A stretch of DNA of 64,000 nucleotides. Origin: Rhizobium leguminosarum. Its GTDB lineage: Bacteria; Pseudomonadota; Alphaproteobacteria; Rhizobiales; Rhizobiaceae. The stretch lies in NCBI RefSeq assembly GCF_002953715.1, contig NZ_CP025012.1, positions 4,459,001 through 4,523,000 on the forward strand, in the 5' to 3' direction. Shown here piece after piece: positions 54,032-64,000 of the stretch. A program made the translations under genes and the position numbers. How positions within the stretch are numbered: position 1 is the first letter of the stretch; every line of letters begins with the position of its first letter. Below the pieces are notes generated by a model, which saw only the letters and a list, made by a program, of their open reading frames with translations, was not told the origin of the DNA and searched no databases.

Positions 54032-54514
54032 TCAGTTCGGAACGGCCTGAACCTTGGCGCGGGCCTGTTCTTCGGCAACGCGCTGAGCGAACATTTGCGT
54101 GAAGTCGATCGGGTCGATCATCAGCGGCGGGAAACCACCGTTGCGGGTGACGTCGGCGATGATCTGACGGGCGAAGGGGAAGAGCATGCGCGGGCACTCG
54201 ATGAAGAGAACCGGCAGCATGTGTTCCTGCGGGAAACCGGCAACCCGGAAGACGCCGCCATAGGTGAGTTCGGTATGGAAAACCGTCTTGTCGCCGTCCT
54301 TGGCTTCGGCATTCAGCGACAGCACGACATCGAAATCCGTATCGGAAAGCGGGTTGGCGTTGACGTTCACATTGATGTTGATCGTCGGCGCCTTGTCGCG
54401 GGCCTGCAGTGAACGCGGCGCACCCGGATTTTCGAAGGAAAGATCCTTGGTATATTGCGCAAGGATCGAAAGGGTGGGGTTGGTCGCACCGTTGCTGTTG
54501 TTATCGTCTGCCAT
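54032..54514 (-). CDS. secB: Protein-export chaperone SecB
   Basis: SecB is a tetrameric chaperone that holds preproteins unfolded and hands them to SecA. The 160-residue protein has the family blocks PTLSILAQYTKDLSFENPGAP near the start, FHTELTYGGVFRV, PVLFIECPRMLFPFARQIIADVTRNGGFPPLMIDPIDF, and a helical C-terminus. ATG 54514 follows GAGGAAAAG; the frame extends 15 codons upstream without similarity. It is transcribed against the direction of replication. fxsA lies upstream on the same strand. Confidence 0.96.
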   Translation of the reverse strand: MADDNNSNGATNPTLSILAQYTKDLSFENPGAPRSLQARDKAPTININVNVNANPLSDTDFDVVLSLNAEAKDGDKTVFHTELTYGGVFRVAGFPQEHMLPVLFIECPRMLFPFARQIIADVTRNGGFPPLMIDPIDFTQMFAQRVAEEQARAKVQAVPN

Positions 54515-54615
54515 TGGCTTTTCCTCGAGGGGCATGGGAATGGTGCCGCCATCTAACATTTCAGGGAAGGGCTTACAACCCTGGGCGCTTGGCGCGGTTG
54601 ATCAGCCGCAGTGCC

Positions 54616-55131
54616 TCAATCGCTAAGATGCTTGCCGGACCACGGCGAGTTGCGATCCGGCTCTCTATGATAGTCCTCTTCGTCGAGATCGACCACTTTC
54701 GAGTTCGGCTTGCGGTCGCGAAAATCGGGTTGCGGAGCGGAGGAAAAACTGCCCTTGGCATTGACGACGACGAAGCGTTTGGCGATCGCCCGCCAAACGA
54801 GATCGCGCACCGGCGGGATGAGAATGAGGATTGCGATGATATCCGTGAGGAAGCCGGGAATGATCAGGAGCAGCGAGGCGATGACGTTCATCGCCGGCCG
54901 CAGAAGGTCGCGGCCCGGCATTGCACCGTTTCGTCCTTCGCTCGACATGCGGCGCAAAATACCGATGCCCTGCCGGCGCAGCAGAACCACACCGATAACG
55001 AAACCCAGCATGAAGAGCGCGAGCGTCAGCCACAATCCGATAGCCCGGCCGACGACGACGAAACCGGCAATTTCGGCGAGTGGCAGCAGCAGAATGAAAG
55101 CTGGCAGGATCGAAAAACGCATCTCGGTCAT
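54616..55131 (-). CDS. fxsA: FxsA-family membrane protein
   Basis: A 171-residue inner-membrane protein. Two closely spaced N-terminal helices (AFILLLPLAEIAGFVVVGRAIG and LTLALFMLGFVIGVVLLRRQG) and one or two later ones (NVIASLLLIIPGFLTDIIAILILIPPVR) match FxsA, whose E. coli member relieves F-exclusion of phage T7. The C-terminal 50 residues are charged and cytoplasmic. A second ATG three codons in is an alternative start. It lies about 100 bases upstream of secB and is divergent from the timA-like gene. Confidence 0.88.
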   Translation of the reverse strand: MTEMRFSILPAFILLLPLAEIAGFVVVGRAIGLWLTLALFMLGFVIGVVLLRRQGIGILRRMSSEGRNGAMPGRDLLRPAMNVIASLLLIIPGFLTDIIAILILIPPVRDLVWRAIAKRFVVVNAKGSFSSAPQPDFRDRKPNSKVVDLDEEDYHREPDRNSPWSGKHLSD

Positions 55132-55253
55132 GTCCCGGGCTCGCCGGTCTCCTCTTGGCGCTGGAGAAGATACCAGCCATCATTTGAATCATCTGTATAG
55201 GCAGACTATATGGGAGTACAAATCAGAGATGTTAACGGCGGCTGCGATACGAT

Positions 55254-55958
55254 ATGAGTTCGAACGACTTCATCACATTATTTTTCCTGGTGGCGGCTGT
55301 GCTGATTTTCTTTCAGCTCCGCTCCGTGCTCGGGCGCCGCACAGGAAACGAGAAGCCGCCGCGCGATCTCTATACGCCGCGGGATGCGGCTCCGGCCGAA
55401 GCCGCCGATGCCGGCAAGGTCGTGACGCTGCCGCGCCGCGATGCGACGACGGAGGACGAGGATCGCTTCGCCGCCATCGATGCTTTCGCGGCACCCGGAA
55501 CGCCACTCAACGAATCGCTGCGCGCGCTGAACAAGGCCGATCCCGCCTTCAGCCCGAAGGAGTTTCTGAACGGCGCCCGCATGGCTTACGAAATGATCGT
55601 CATGGCCTATGCCGATGGCGACCGGAAAACCCTGAAGAACTTGCTGTCCCGCGAAGTCTATGACGGGTTCGATACGGCGATCGGCGAGCGCGAAGCCCGG
55701 GGCGAGAAGGTGAAGTCCACCTTCGTCGGCATCGACAAGGCCGAAATCACCCATGCGGAAACGAAGGGCAGCGAAGCACAGATCACCGTGCGCATCGTCA
55801 GCCAGCTGATATCGGCCACCTACGACAAGGCGGATGTGCTGATCGAAGGCGACGCCGAAAACGTCGCCGAGGTCAACGACCTCTGGACCTTCGCCCGCGA
55901 CACTCGTTCGCGCGATCCGAACTGGAAACTCGTGGCGACCGAATCGGAACATGAGTGA
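55254..55958 (+). CDS. Tim44-domain membrane protein (TimA-like)
   Basis: A 234-residue protein with one N-terminal membrane helix (FITLFFLVAAVLIFFQL), a low-complexity linker and a C-terminal Tim44-like domain (AYEMIVMAYADGDRKTLKNLLSREVYDGFDTAI onward). Bacterial TimA is a membrane-tethered relative of the mitochondrial import adaptor Tim44. Position beside secB and fxsA suggests a link to the envelope, which is inference. The stop overlaps the mltA-like start by eight bases, so the two are coupled. Confidence 0.87.
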   Translation: MSSNDFITLFFLVAAVLIFFQLRSVLGRRTGNEKPPRDLYTPRDAAPAEAADAGKVVTLPRRDATTEDEDRFAAIDAFAAPGTPLNESLRALNKADPAFSPKEFLNGARMAYEMIVMAYADGDRKTLKNLLSREVYDGFDTAIGEREARGEKVKSTFVGIDKAEITHAETKGSEAQITVRIVSQLISATYDKADVLIEGDAENVAEVNDLWTFARDTRSRDPNWKLVATESEHE

Positions 55959-57069
55959 CCACGCATCGGACTTCGTCCTGCAGGCCATAAGCTTCGACAC
56001 TCTGGAAGGCTGGAAGGATGATGATCCCTCCGGCCTTTTTGAAGTCATGCGAAGCTGCCGGCGGCAGATCACCGATGTCAAACCTTACCGCACCGGATCG
56101 CTTGGCCTGAGCTCGGAAGACTTGCTTCCGCTTCTCGCCGCCGCCGAAGATTTCACGCCGTCATCTCCGGCATTGGCACGCGCCTTTTTCGAGACGCACT
56201 GTCGGCCTTTTCTGATCCGCCGCAAGGATGGCAATTCCGGCTTCGTCACCGCCTTCTACGAACCTGATATCGACGTGTCGGAGCGGCCGGACGAAATTTT
56301 CCGTTTTCCTTTCTACCGGCGCCCGGACGATCTGATCGATCTCGACGACGCCAATCGTCCCGTCGAGCTCGACAAGGCCTATGTTTTCGGCCGTCTGCAT
56401 GACGGCCGCGTCGCAGCCTATCCGGACCGCCGCGCCATCGATCAGGGTTTTCTCGAAGGCCGCGGCCTCGAAATTGCCTGGGCGAAGTCGAAGGTCGATG
56501 TCTTCTTCGTGCATGTGCAGGGTGCTGCCCGCCTGCGTTATAAGGATGGTCGTATCGGCCGCATCACCTATGCGGCGAAGGCCGGCCATGCTTTCTCGGC
56601 GATCGGCAAGCTGCTGATCGAGCGGGGGGAGATCGACCGGGCGGAGATTTCGATGCAGGCGATCCGTGCCTGGCTGGCGCGCAATCCCGAGCGCGTCGAC
56701 GAGGTGTTATGGCATAACCGCTCTTATATTTTTTTCCGTGAAGCGCCGGTTGCCGATCCGCAGGCAGGTCCGATCGCGGCCGCCAAGGTGCCGCTTCTCG
56801 CCGGGCGGTCGCTTGCGGTCGACCGGATGATCCATTCCTTCGGCTTTCCGTTTTTCATTCACGCCGAAAGCCTCACCCATCTCAACCAGGGCCGGCCGTT
56901 CAGTCGGCTGATGCTGGCGCTCGATACCGGCTCGGCAATCGTCGGGCCGGCGCGGGGTGATATCTTCACCGGTTCGGGAGATATGGCCGGAGAAAGTGCC
57001 GGCACCGTCCGCAATGACGCCGATTTCGCCATCCTCATTCCCAATGCCGCCGCCGGAAGATTCGACTGA
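55951..57069 (+). CDS. MltA-family lytic murein transglycosylase, no visible signal
   Basis: A 372-residue protein with the MltA barrel domain (GFVTAFYEPDIDVSERPDEIF to VFFVHVQGAARLRYKDG) and the C-terminal 3D domain carrying the catalytic aspartate in ALDTGSAIVGPARGDIFTGSGDMAG. MltA enzymes cleave glycan strands and are normally outer-membrane lipoproteins. Here the N-terminus is polar, without a signal peptide or lipobox. The start overlaps timA and an alternative start would lie inside that gene. It overlaps the smr gene by one base. Confidence 0.85.
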   Translation: MSDHASDFVLQAISFDTLEGWKDDDPSGLFEVMRSCRRQITDVKPYRTGSLGLSSEDLLPLLAAAEDFTPSSPALARAFFETHCRPFLIRRKDGNSGFVTAFYEPDIDVSERPDEIFRFPFYRRPDDLIDLDDANRPVELDKAYVFGRLHDGRVAAYPDRRAIDQGFLEGRGLEIAWAKSKVDVFFVHVQGAARLRYKDGRIGRITYAAKAGHAFSAIGKLLIERGEIDRAEISMQAIRAWLARNPERVDEVLWHNRSYIFFREAPVADPQAGPIAAAKVPLLAGRSLAVDRMIHSFGFPFFIHAESLTHLNQGRPFSRLMLALDTGSAIVGPARGDIFTGSGDMAGESAGTVRNDADFAILIPNAAAGRFD

Positions 57070-57635
57070 TGGCCAGGGATCGCAAGCTGAGCGCGGATGA
57101 GAGGATCCTCTGGGGCAAGGTTGCCCGCAGCACGCGGCCGATGCCCGGCAAGGCGGGGGCATTGACCGAACTCGATGCCTTTCTTGCCGAAGCCGAAGCG
57201 GCGGCTGAACGGGAACAGGAAAAGCAGACGCCTGCCACACTGATGCCGCCGCAGCCGACCGCACCGTCAACGGCGAAGCCATCGGCCGGGATACATCATC
57301 CGTTGGAAAAGCCGGTCAAGCGCAAGATCGCCAAGGGCCGGCTGGCGCTTGAAGCGCGGATCGACCTGCACGGTCTGGTGCAGAGCCAGGCTCATGCCAT
57401 CCTTCTCGATTTCCTGATCCGCGCCCACGAGCGCGGCATGCGCCATGTGCTCGTGATCACGGGCAAGGGCAGCTCGATGGGCAGCGAGGGCGCGCTGAAG
57501 CGGGCCGTGCCTCTCTGGTTTTCGAAACCGGAATTTCGCTACCTCATCTCCTCCTATGAGCCGGCCGCACAGCATCATGGCGGTGAGGGCGCGCTCTACA
57601 TTCGCCTGTCGCGACGGCATGGGGAAAGGCCATGA
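57069..57635 (+). CDS. Smr-domain protein
   Basis: A 188-residue protein with a C-terminal Smr domain. The two signature parts are ARIDLHGLVQSQAHAILLDFL (DLHG) and VLVITGKGSSMGSEGALKRAV. Smr domains are nucleic-acid endonuclease or binding modules; recent work places some in ribosome rescue, though a role here is not shown. The N-terminal 90 residues are charged and Pro/Ala-rich. It overlaps both neighbours by one and four bases, so the timA/mltA/smr/xre run is a tightly coupled operon. Confidence 0.88.
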   Translation: MARDRKLSADERILWGKVARSTRPMPGKAGALTELDAFLAEAEAAAEREQEKQTPATLMPPQPTAPSTAKPSAGIHHPLEKPVKRKIAKGRLALEARIDLHGLVQSQAHAILLDFLIRAHERGMRHVLVITGKGSSMGSEGALKRAVPLWFSKPEFRYLISSYEPAAQHHGGEGALYIRLSRRHGERP

Positions 57636-58009
57636 CACCCTTTGGTGAGGCCGTTCGCAGGCTGAGAGCGCGCAAGGGCGTCTCGCAGAAGGAGATGGCG
57701 GAAGCGCTGAATGTCTCTCCCGCCTATCTCTCGGCGCTCGAACATGGAAAGCGTGGTTTGCCGACATTCGATCTGCTGCAGCGCATCGCCGGCTATTTCA
57801 ATATCATCTGGGATGAGGCCGAGGAACTGTTCCTGCTCGCCCGCTCGTCCGACCCGCGCGTCGTGATCGACACCTCCGGTCTGCCCCCCGAATATACCGA
57901 ATTTGCCAACCGGCTGGCCCGGCGGATTCGCAACCTTGACAGTGCGGAGATAGGCCGGCTATCGGCTCTTCTCGAAAATGGCGGCAAAGGCGACGGAAAA
58001 GCGTCATAA
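57632..58009 (+). CDS. XRE-family transcriptional regulator
   Basis: A 125-residue regulator with an N-terminal helix-turn-helix (RRLRARKGVSQKEMAEALNVSPAYLSALEHGKRG, split across two helices) and a C-terminal helical region (YTEFANRLARRIRNLDSAEIGRLSALL). It starts within the last codons of smr (ATGA overlap). It ends 135 bases before gyrB. It may regulate its own operon or the neighbouring gyrB; there is no direct evidence. Confidence 0.9.
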   Translation: MTPFGEAVRRLRARKGVSQKEMAEALNVSPAYLSALEHGKRGLPTFDLLQRIAGYFNIIWDEAEELFLLARSSDPRVVIDTSGLPPEYTEFANRLARRIRNLDSAEIGRLSALLENGGKGDGKAS

Positions 58010-58043
58010 TCCCCTGTTTTATGCCTTGTTTTAGGGGCTTGCC

Positions 58044-58072
58044 ATTGGGAACTGGGTTCAAAAAACCTATAT
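58044..58072 (+). promoter_or_regulatory. Candidate promoter of gyrB
   Basis: ATTGGG and CTATAT are separated by 17 bases. The -10 matches the rhizobial CTATAT at all six positions, the -35 at three. Overlapping hexamers TTGGGA-N17-TATATA also fit. It is 72 bases upstream of the gyrB start. Confidence 0.5.
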
Positions 58073-58144
58073 ACGAGAGTGAAGAAAGCCGGTGATTCGC
58101 AAGGCGCGCCGCAGCTTTACGACAACAGGGAAAATCTCGACAGA

Positions 58145-60580
<2,436 letters not shown>

Positions 60581-60601
60581 TTGTTATTTCAGAAATAAAT
60601 G

Positions 60602-60632
60602 GCCCCGCTATCCCTAAGATGGCGGGGCTTTC
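60602..60632 (+). terminator. Terminator after gyrB
   Basis: A seven-base stem GCCCCGC / GCGGGGC with a 13-base loop and TTTCGTTT. It is moderately convincing. Confidence 0.6.
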
Positions 60633-60666
60633 GTTTGCGCGATATCTGCTTGGCCTTTGGCTTCGC

Positions 60667-61266
60667 TCAATTCGCGACAAAGCGGCCGTTGAAGGCGACC
60701 TCGGAGAGCGGCTTGCGTTGGCTGGGGAATTCCCGCGCCTGATTGCGTTCGGAAAGAACGCTCTTGTTGGCCAGGCGGCCGACGGCGATGCCTGCTTCGA
60801 CCCGGTATCCCTCGGGAATGGCGCAAGCCTGCCTGATCTCTTCATGCTTGATGCCACCCATGCCATGGGCGTAAAAGCCGGAGAGGCGCGCCTGGATCGC
60901 CAGATGCCCCCATGCCGCACCGGCATCGAAGGAATGGGTGTAGCTCGGCTTTTCCTCAGCCGAGCCGGCAGCCCCGGTGAAGGCGCGCGACACGACGAAA
61001 ATCAGCGCCGATGCACTCCTGGCCCATTCCTGATTGGAATCGTTGAGCAAGGCGACAAATTTTTCCCAATGCTCCGAACCCTTGAGGCCATAGATGAAGC
61101 GCCAGGGCTGATGGTTGGCCGAGGACGGCGCCCAATGGGCGGCGTCGAGCAGACCGAGCAGCTGCGCTTCCTCGATGATTTCGCCGGTGAAGGCGCGCGG
61201 CGACCAGCGGTCGAGAAACATCGGATCGACCGGATATTCGGATTCGCGGTGATTGCTCTTCGTCAT
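60667..61266 (-). CDS. Nitroreductase-family protein
   Basis: A 199-residue FMN enzyme of the nitroreductase fold. FMN contacts are suggested by RWSPRAFTGEII near residues 20-31, then WAPSSANHQPWRFIYG near 46-61 and a C-terminal GRLANKSVLSE-like segment. The family reduces nitroaromatics, quinones and flavins with NAD(P)H; the substrate is unknown. It converges with gyrB and is followed on the same strand, to its right, by the DUF2218 gene 46 bases upstream. Confidence 0.88.
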   Translation of the reverse strand: MTKSNHRESEYPVDPMFLDRWSPRAFTGEIIEEAQLLGLLDAAHWAPSSANHQPWRFIYGLKGSEHWEKFVALLNDSNQEWARSASALIFVVSRAFTGAAGSAEEKPSYTHSFDAGAAWGHLAIQARLSGFYAHGMGGIKHEEIRQACAIPEGYRVEAGIAVGRLANKSVLSERNQAREFPSQRKPLSEVAFNGRFVAN

Positions 61267-61312
61267 GCTTGTTCCAGGGTTTGGGGCAGAAAATTTGGAT
61301 CGGGGGCTGGGC

Positions 61313-61597
61313 TTAGTCCGTCCAGACGATGTCGAGTTCTTCGCGGAAGGCGAAGCGCTTCAGATGATCGTCGATGACGTGCTGCATCCTTTCCTGTTGC
61401 GAGGGATCGGCGACGGAAAGTGTCATGGTCAGCGCCGCATCGTCGGCCGCAAACGTCACCTCGGCCGTATCGCTGAACGGCACCCGGCCCTTCAGAGCAT
61501 CAAAATCGACGCTGAACTTGTGGCTCCAGTGTTTGCAGAGCTGCTGCAGGTAGCGGCTTGCATGTTCGGTCCGCACGACGGCCTTCGAGAGATGCAT
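61313..61597 (-). CDS. DUF2218 protein
   Basis: A 94-residue protein of the DUF2218 family. The family pattern is seen in TEHASRYLQQLCKHWSHKF and MQHVIDDHLKRFAFREELDIVW. The several histidines suggest metal or heme contact. The family often lies near siderophore or iron genes, but none is here. ATG 61597 follows GGAG; the frame extends to a GTG at 61609. Its function is not known to me. Confidence 0.8.
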   Translation of the reverse strand: MHLSKAVVRTEHASRYLQQLCKHWSHKFSVDFDALKGRVPFSDTAEVTFAADDAALTMTLSVADPSQQERMQHVIDDHLKRFAFREELDIVWTD

Positions 61598-61767
61598 TTC
61601 GAACTCCACGTCATTTTGTATAGCAGAGACATATTTCCTGCTTCACCGGCTTGGCAAGCGCAGCATCGTCGCAGTTTGGGTGTACAGACTGTCTCCATAA
61701 AAGCGGCCTCACGCCGGCGTCGAAGCAGGATAATCAACCGTTTAGTCAATCGTTCGGGGAGTTGCGC

Positions 61768-62727
61768 ATGCTGGTGAACGGAAAATGGACGGAAGACTGG
61801 CAGCCCGTCCAGGCAAAGGACGAGAAGGGCGGCTTTGTCCGTCAGACCTCCAGTTTTCGCAATTGGGTAACCCCGGATGGCAGCGCCGGGCCGACCGGCG
61901 AAGGCGGCTTTGCAGCCAGCGCCGGCCGTTACCATCTTTATGTCGCCTATATCTGCCCCTGGGCCTCGCGCACCCTGATCGGCCGCAAGCTCAAGGGCCT
62001 GGAAGGCGTCATCTCGATTTCGGTCGTCGAGCCGCTGCTGGGCAAGCAGGGCTGGCGCTTCGGTGATTATCCCGGCGCGACGGAAGATCACGTCAACGGC
62101 GTAACCTATATGCATGAAATCTATACCAGGGCGGCACCGGATTTCACCGGCCGGGCCACCGTGCCGGTTCTCTGGGACAAGCAGAGAAAGACCATCGTCA
62201 ACAATGAATCCGCCGATATCCTGCGCATGCTGAACGGCGGCTTTGGCGCCCTGGCAAAAAATCCGATCGATCTTTACCCGGCGGAGAGGCGCACCGAGAT
62301 CGATGCTTTCAACGACCGCATCTATCCTGATCTCAACAATGGCGTCTACCGCGCCGGTTTCGCCACCACGCAGATCGCCTACGAAGAAGCCTTTGCCGAT
62401 GTCTTTTCCTGCCTCGACTGGGTCGAGCAGCAGTTCGAGGGCCGGTCTTTTCTCTTCGCCGATCATCCCACCGAGAGCGATATCCGGCTTTTCGTGACGC
62501 TGGTGCGCTTCGACGTCGCCTATCACGGCATCTTCAAATGCAATCTGCGCCGGCTTTCCGACTATGCCAAGCTGCGCGCCTTCTGCCGCCGCATGCTGGA
62601 TTGGCCGGGCATCGCCGAAACGGTGAACCTCGATCACATCAAGCGCGGCTACTATTCGATCGAAAGCCTCAATCCGACAAAGATCGTTCCCGTCGGCCCT
62701 GATCTGGCGGAAATTTTTAGAGCATGA
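61768..62727 (+). CDS. Glutathionyl-hydroquinone reductase (xi-class GST)
   Basis: A 319-residue glutathione transferase of the xi class (YqjG/ECM4 type) that uses glutathione to reduce glutathionyl-hydroquinones. The catalytic cysteine is in YICPWASR near residue 66. The C-terminal helical domain has YRAGFATTQIAYEEAFADVF and RFDVAYHGIFKCN, typical of this class. ATG 61768 follows GGGGAG and is preferred over the frame start at 61651. The last codons and the TGA stop come from a truncated palindromic repeat. It is divergent from the DUF2218 gene. Confidence 0.92.
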   Translation: MLVNGKWTEDWQPVQAKDEKGGFVRQTSSFRNWVTPDGSAGPTGEGGFAASAGRYHLYVAYICPWASRTLIGRKLKGLEGVISISVVEPLLGKQGWRFGDYPGATEDHVNGVTYMHEIYTRAAPDFTGRATVPVLWDKQRKTIVNNESADILRMLNGGFGALAKNPIDLYPAERRTEIDAFNDRIYPDLNNGVYRAGFATTQIAYEEAFADVFSCLDWVEQQFEGRSFLFADHPTESDIRLFVTLVRFDVAYHGIFKCNLRRLSDYAKLRAFCRRMLDWPGIAETVNLDHIKRGYYSIESLNPTKIVPVGPDLAEIFRA

Positions 62728-62755
62728 TGCCGAAAGATGCGGGCGGTTTTCGGCA
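62718..62755 (+). repeat. Truncated palindromic repeat, copy B2
   Basis: TAGAGCATGATGCCGAAA and GGTTTTCGGCAGAA match the left arm and inner arm of copy B1, but the closing CATCATGCTC is absent. The repeat provides the terminal Arg-Ala codons and TGA stop of the preceding gene. Confidence 0.65.
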
Positions 62756-62771
62756 GAAATCACCCAAATCG

Positions 62772-62805
62772 CGGCAAAGCCGTACCGCTTCCCGGCAAAG
62801 CCGTA
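62772..62805 (+). promoter_or_regulatory. Tandem 13-base repeat upstream of the FAH gene
   Basis: CGGCAAAGCCGTA occurs at 62772-62784 and again at 62793-62805, exactly 21 bases apart (two helical turns). Each is also a small palindrome CGGC-AAA-GCCG. It lies 65 bases upstream of the start, so it may be an operator pair. Confidence 0.5.
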
Positions 62806-62869
62806 ATGACACCGATGAATAATTCGTTCATAGGTGGTCGCAAATCGTTTTTCGATGAGGAGGAAACCC

Positions 62870-63712
62870 ATGAAGCTGATGCGTGTTGGCGAAGCAGGCA
62901 GTGAAAAACCCGCGTTTCTCGATGCCGATGGCAAGATCCGCGATCTCTCCGGTCATGTCGCCGATATCGGCGGCGAAGCGATCACACCGGCAGGCCTTGC
63001 GAAGATAGCAGCCATCGATCCGAAGAGCCTTCCGGAACTTTCCGCCGGCCGCATCGGCGCCTGCGTCGCGGGCACTGGCAAGTTCATCTGCATCGGCTTG
63101 AATTATTCGGATCATGCCGCCGAAACCGGCGCGACCGTGCCGCCCGAGCCGATCATCTTCATGAAAGCAACATCCGCAATCGTTGGGCCGAACGACAATG
63201 TCATCATTCCCCGCGGTTCGGAAAAGACCGATTGGGAAGTCGAGCTCGGCGTCGTCATCGGCAAAACCGCCAAATATGTGACGGAAGCCGAAGCGCTGGA
63301 TTATGTCGCCGGTTATTGCGTCTCCAATGACGTTTCCGAGCGCGCTTTCCAGACCGAGCGGTCCGGGCAATGGACCAAGGGCAAATCTTGTGACACCTTT
63401 GGCCCGATCGGCCCCTGGCTCGTAACCAAGGATGAAATTCCGCAACCGCAGAACCTCGGCATGTGGCTGACGGTCAACGGCCAGAAGATGCAGAACGGCT
63501 CATCGAAGACGATGGTTTACGGGGTTGCGTTCCTGGTCTCCTATCTCAGCCAGTTCATGTCGCTGCATCCCGGTGACGTGATCTCGACCGGCACGCCTCC
63601 CGGCGTCGGCATGGGCCTCAAGCCGCCGCGTTATCTCAAGGCCGGCGACGTGGTCGAACTCGGTATCGAAGGTCTCGGCACGCAGAAGCAGACCTTCATA
63701 GCGGATCGTTAA
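62870..63712 (+). CDS. Fumarylacetoacetate hydrolase-family protein
   Basis: A 280-residue FAH-superfamily enzyme. The metal and substrate region shows FICIGLNYSDHAAETGATVPPEPIIF, DWEVELGVVIGKTAKYV with metal-binding glutamates, and GYCVSNDVSERAFQ. The catalytic block ends GDVISTGTPPGVGMG. Relatives include ureidoglycolate lyase-like and 2-keto-acid hydratases/decarboxylases; the substrate is not clear. ATG 62870 follows GAGGAGGAAA, an excellent ribosome site. A tandem operator-like repeat precedes it. Confidence 0.9.
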   Translation: MKLMRVGEAGSEKPAFLDADGKIRDLSGHVADIGGEAITPAGLAKIAAIDPKSLPELSAGRIGACVAGTGKFICIGLNYSDHAAETGATVPPEPIIFMKATSAIVGPNDNVIIPRGSEKTDWEVELGVVIGKTAKYVTEAEALDYVAGYCVSNDVSERAFQTERSGQWTKGKSCDTFGPIGPWLVTKDEIPQPQNLGMWLTVNGQKMQNGSSKTMVYGVAFLVSYLSQFMSLHPGDVISTGTPPGVGMGLKPPRYLKAGDVVELGIEGLGTQKQTFIADR

Positions 63713-63805
63713 CGACGCTTCCTCTTGAGAAACTTAAGTTTTCAGGTCGATAATGATGCCGGAGGTCAATTCTGCGGCATTTCTTGTGTCGGTCTGGTTC
63801 GTCCA

Positions 63806-63820
63806 TGTTGCTGTGCAACA
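63806..63820. promoter_or_regulatory. Palindrome upstream of phaZ (PhaR-like)
   Basis: TGTTGC-TGT-GCAACA, with perfect six-base arms and a three-base spacer. It has the TGC-N3-GCA core of PhaR sites in PHB granule genes. It lies 98 bases upstream of the phaZ start. Confidence 0.5.
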
Positions 63821-63917
63821 GAAACCTGTTAGTCTGCGTTACGTGCCCGCATTACGAAAAGAGTCGATGCCTCTCAATCGGCGTCATCTTTTCGATAGAG
63901 AAAGGTGGCGCCTTCCA

Positions 63918-64000
63918 ATGTTTTATCAGCTTTATGAATTGAACCATGCCGCCATGGCGCCGTTTCGCGCCGCGGCCGATATCATGCGATTTGCCTATGC
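63918..64000 (+). CDS. phaZ: Intracellular polyhydroxybutyrate depolymerase, N-terminal part
   Basis: Only the first 27 codons are in the window. They read MFYQLYELNHAAMAPFRAAADIMRF, the characteristic N-terminus of the intracellular PHB depolymerase of rhizobia and related alphaproteobacteria. The enzyme releases hydroxybutyrate from storage granules. AAAGGTGG lies upstream at a usable distance. The identity rests on this short stretch and on a PhaR-like palindrome upstream. Confidence 0.75.
   Translation, partial: MFYQLYELNHAAMAPFRAAADIMRFAY

Overview
The window looks like the origin region of the main chromosome of a Rhizobium of the R. etli / R. leguminosarum type. This is an inference from gene order: parB-parA-rsmG-mnmG-mnmE-rho-hemJ-hemE, then an origin-like gap, then ppsR-maf-aroE-coaE-dnaQ. 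It is supported by high GC content, a 180-kDa-class NAD-glutamate dehydrogenase, rhizobial intergenic mosaic repeats and an intracellular PHB depolymerase. No rRNA, tRNA, CRISPR array, insertion sequence or prophage was seen. dnaA and dnaN are not in the window.

Layout. 1-4.3 kb: the end of a VOC protein, leuD, a reverse-strand serine/threonine dehydratase, leuB and a PAP2 lipid phosphatase. 4.4-11.1 kb, reverse strand: an MFS carrier with a large loop insertion, a three-gene ABC operon (DUF3299 protein, ATPase, permease with a His-rich loop) and an alkaline phosphatase preceded by a PHO box. 11.2-23.4 kb: asd, a MltB-type transglycosylase, a membrane diguanylate cyclase, carbonic anhydrase, pdxY, NAD-GDH and an Atg22-like MFS protein. 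23.4-36.6 kb: purH, a heparinase-like protein, rsmB, htpX, an SDHAF4-like protein, acs, a TrcR/DUF1013 regulator, a lone flagellin, a frameshifted prpE and a YggS protein. 36.8-41 kb: leuS-lptE-holA. 41.1-49.9 kb: the reverse-strand parB-to-hemE block. 49.94-50.34 kb: the candidate oriC, with DnaA boxes, GANTC sites and an AT-rich stretch. 50.3-60.6 kb: ppsR-maf-aroE-coaE-dnaQ (start and stop codons overlap from maf onward), secB and fxsA on the opposite strand, then a timA-like/mltA/smr/xre operon and gyrB. 60.6-64 kb: nitroreductase, DUF2218, glutathionyl-hydroquinone reductase, an FAH-family hydrolase and the start of phaZ.

How it works together. Genes next to the candidate origin are transcribed away from it on both arms, leuS-lptE-holA and secB-fxsA excepted. 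Five parS-like 16-mers (14 to 16 matches of 16) lie at 3.3, 43.5, 45.4 (two) and 51.8 kb, near parAB, and would load ParB around the origin. DNA polymerase III delta and epsilon, gyrase B, Rho, tRNA and rRNA modification enzymes, heme synthesis and the shikimate and CoA pathways share the same neighbourhood.

The most notable signals are the one-base frameshift in prpE, the PHO box of the phosphatase gene, the parS sites written into coding sequence, the His-rich ABC operon, mosaic repeats that supply stop codons, and two operator-like elements (upstream of the FAH gene and of phaZ). I did not find a clearly undescribed multi-gene system; most of the window is core chromosome.
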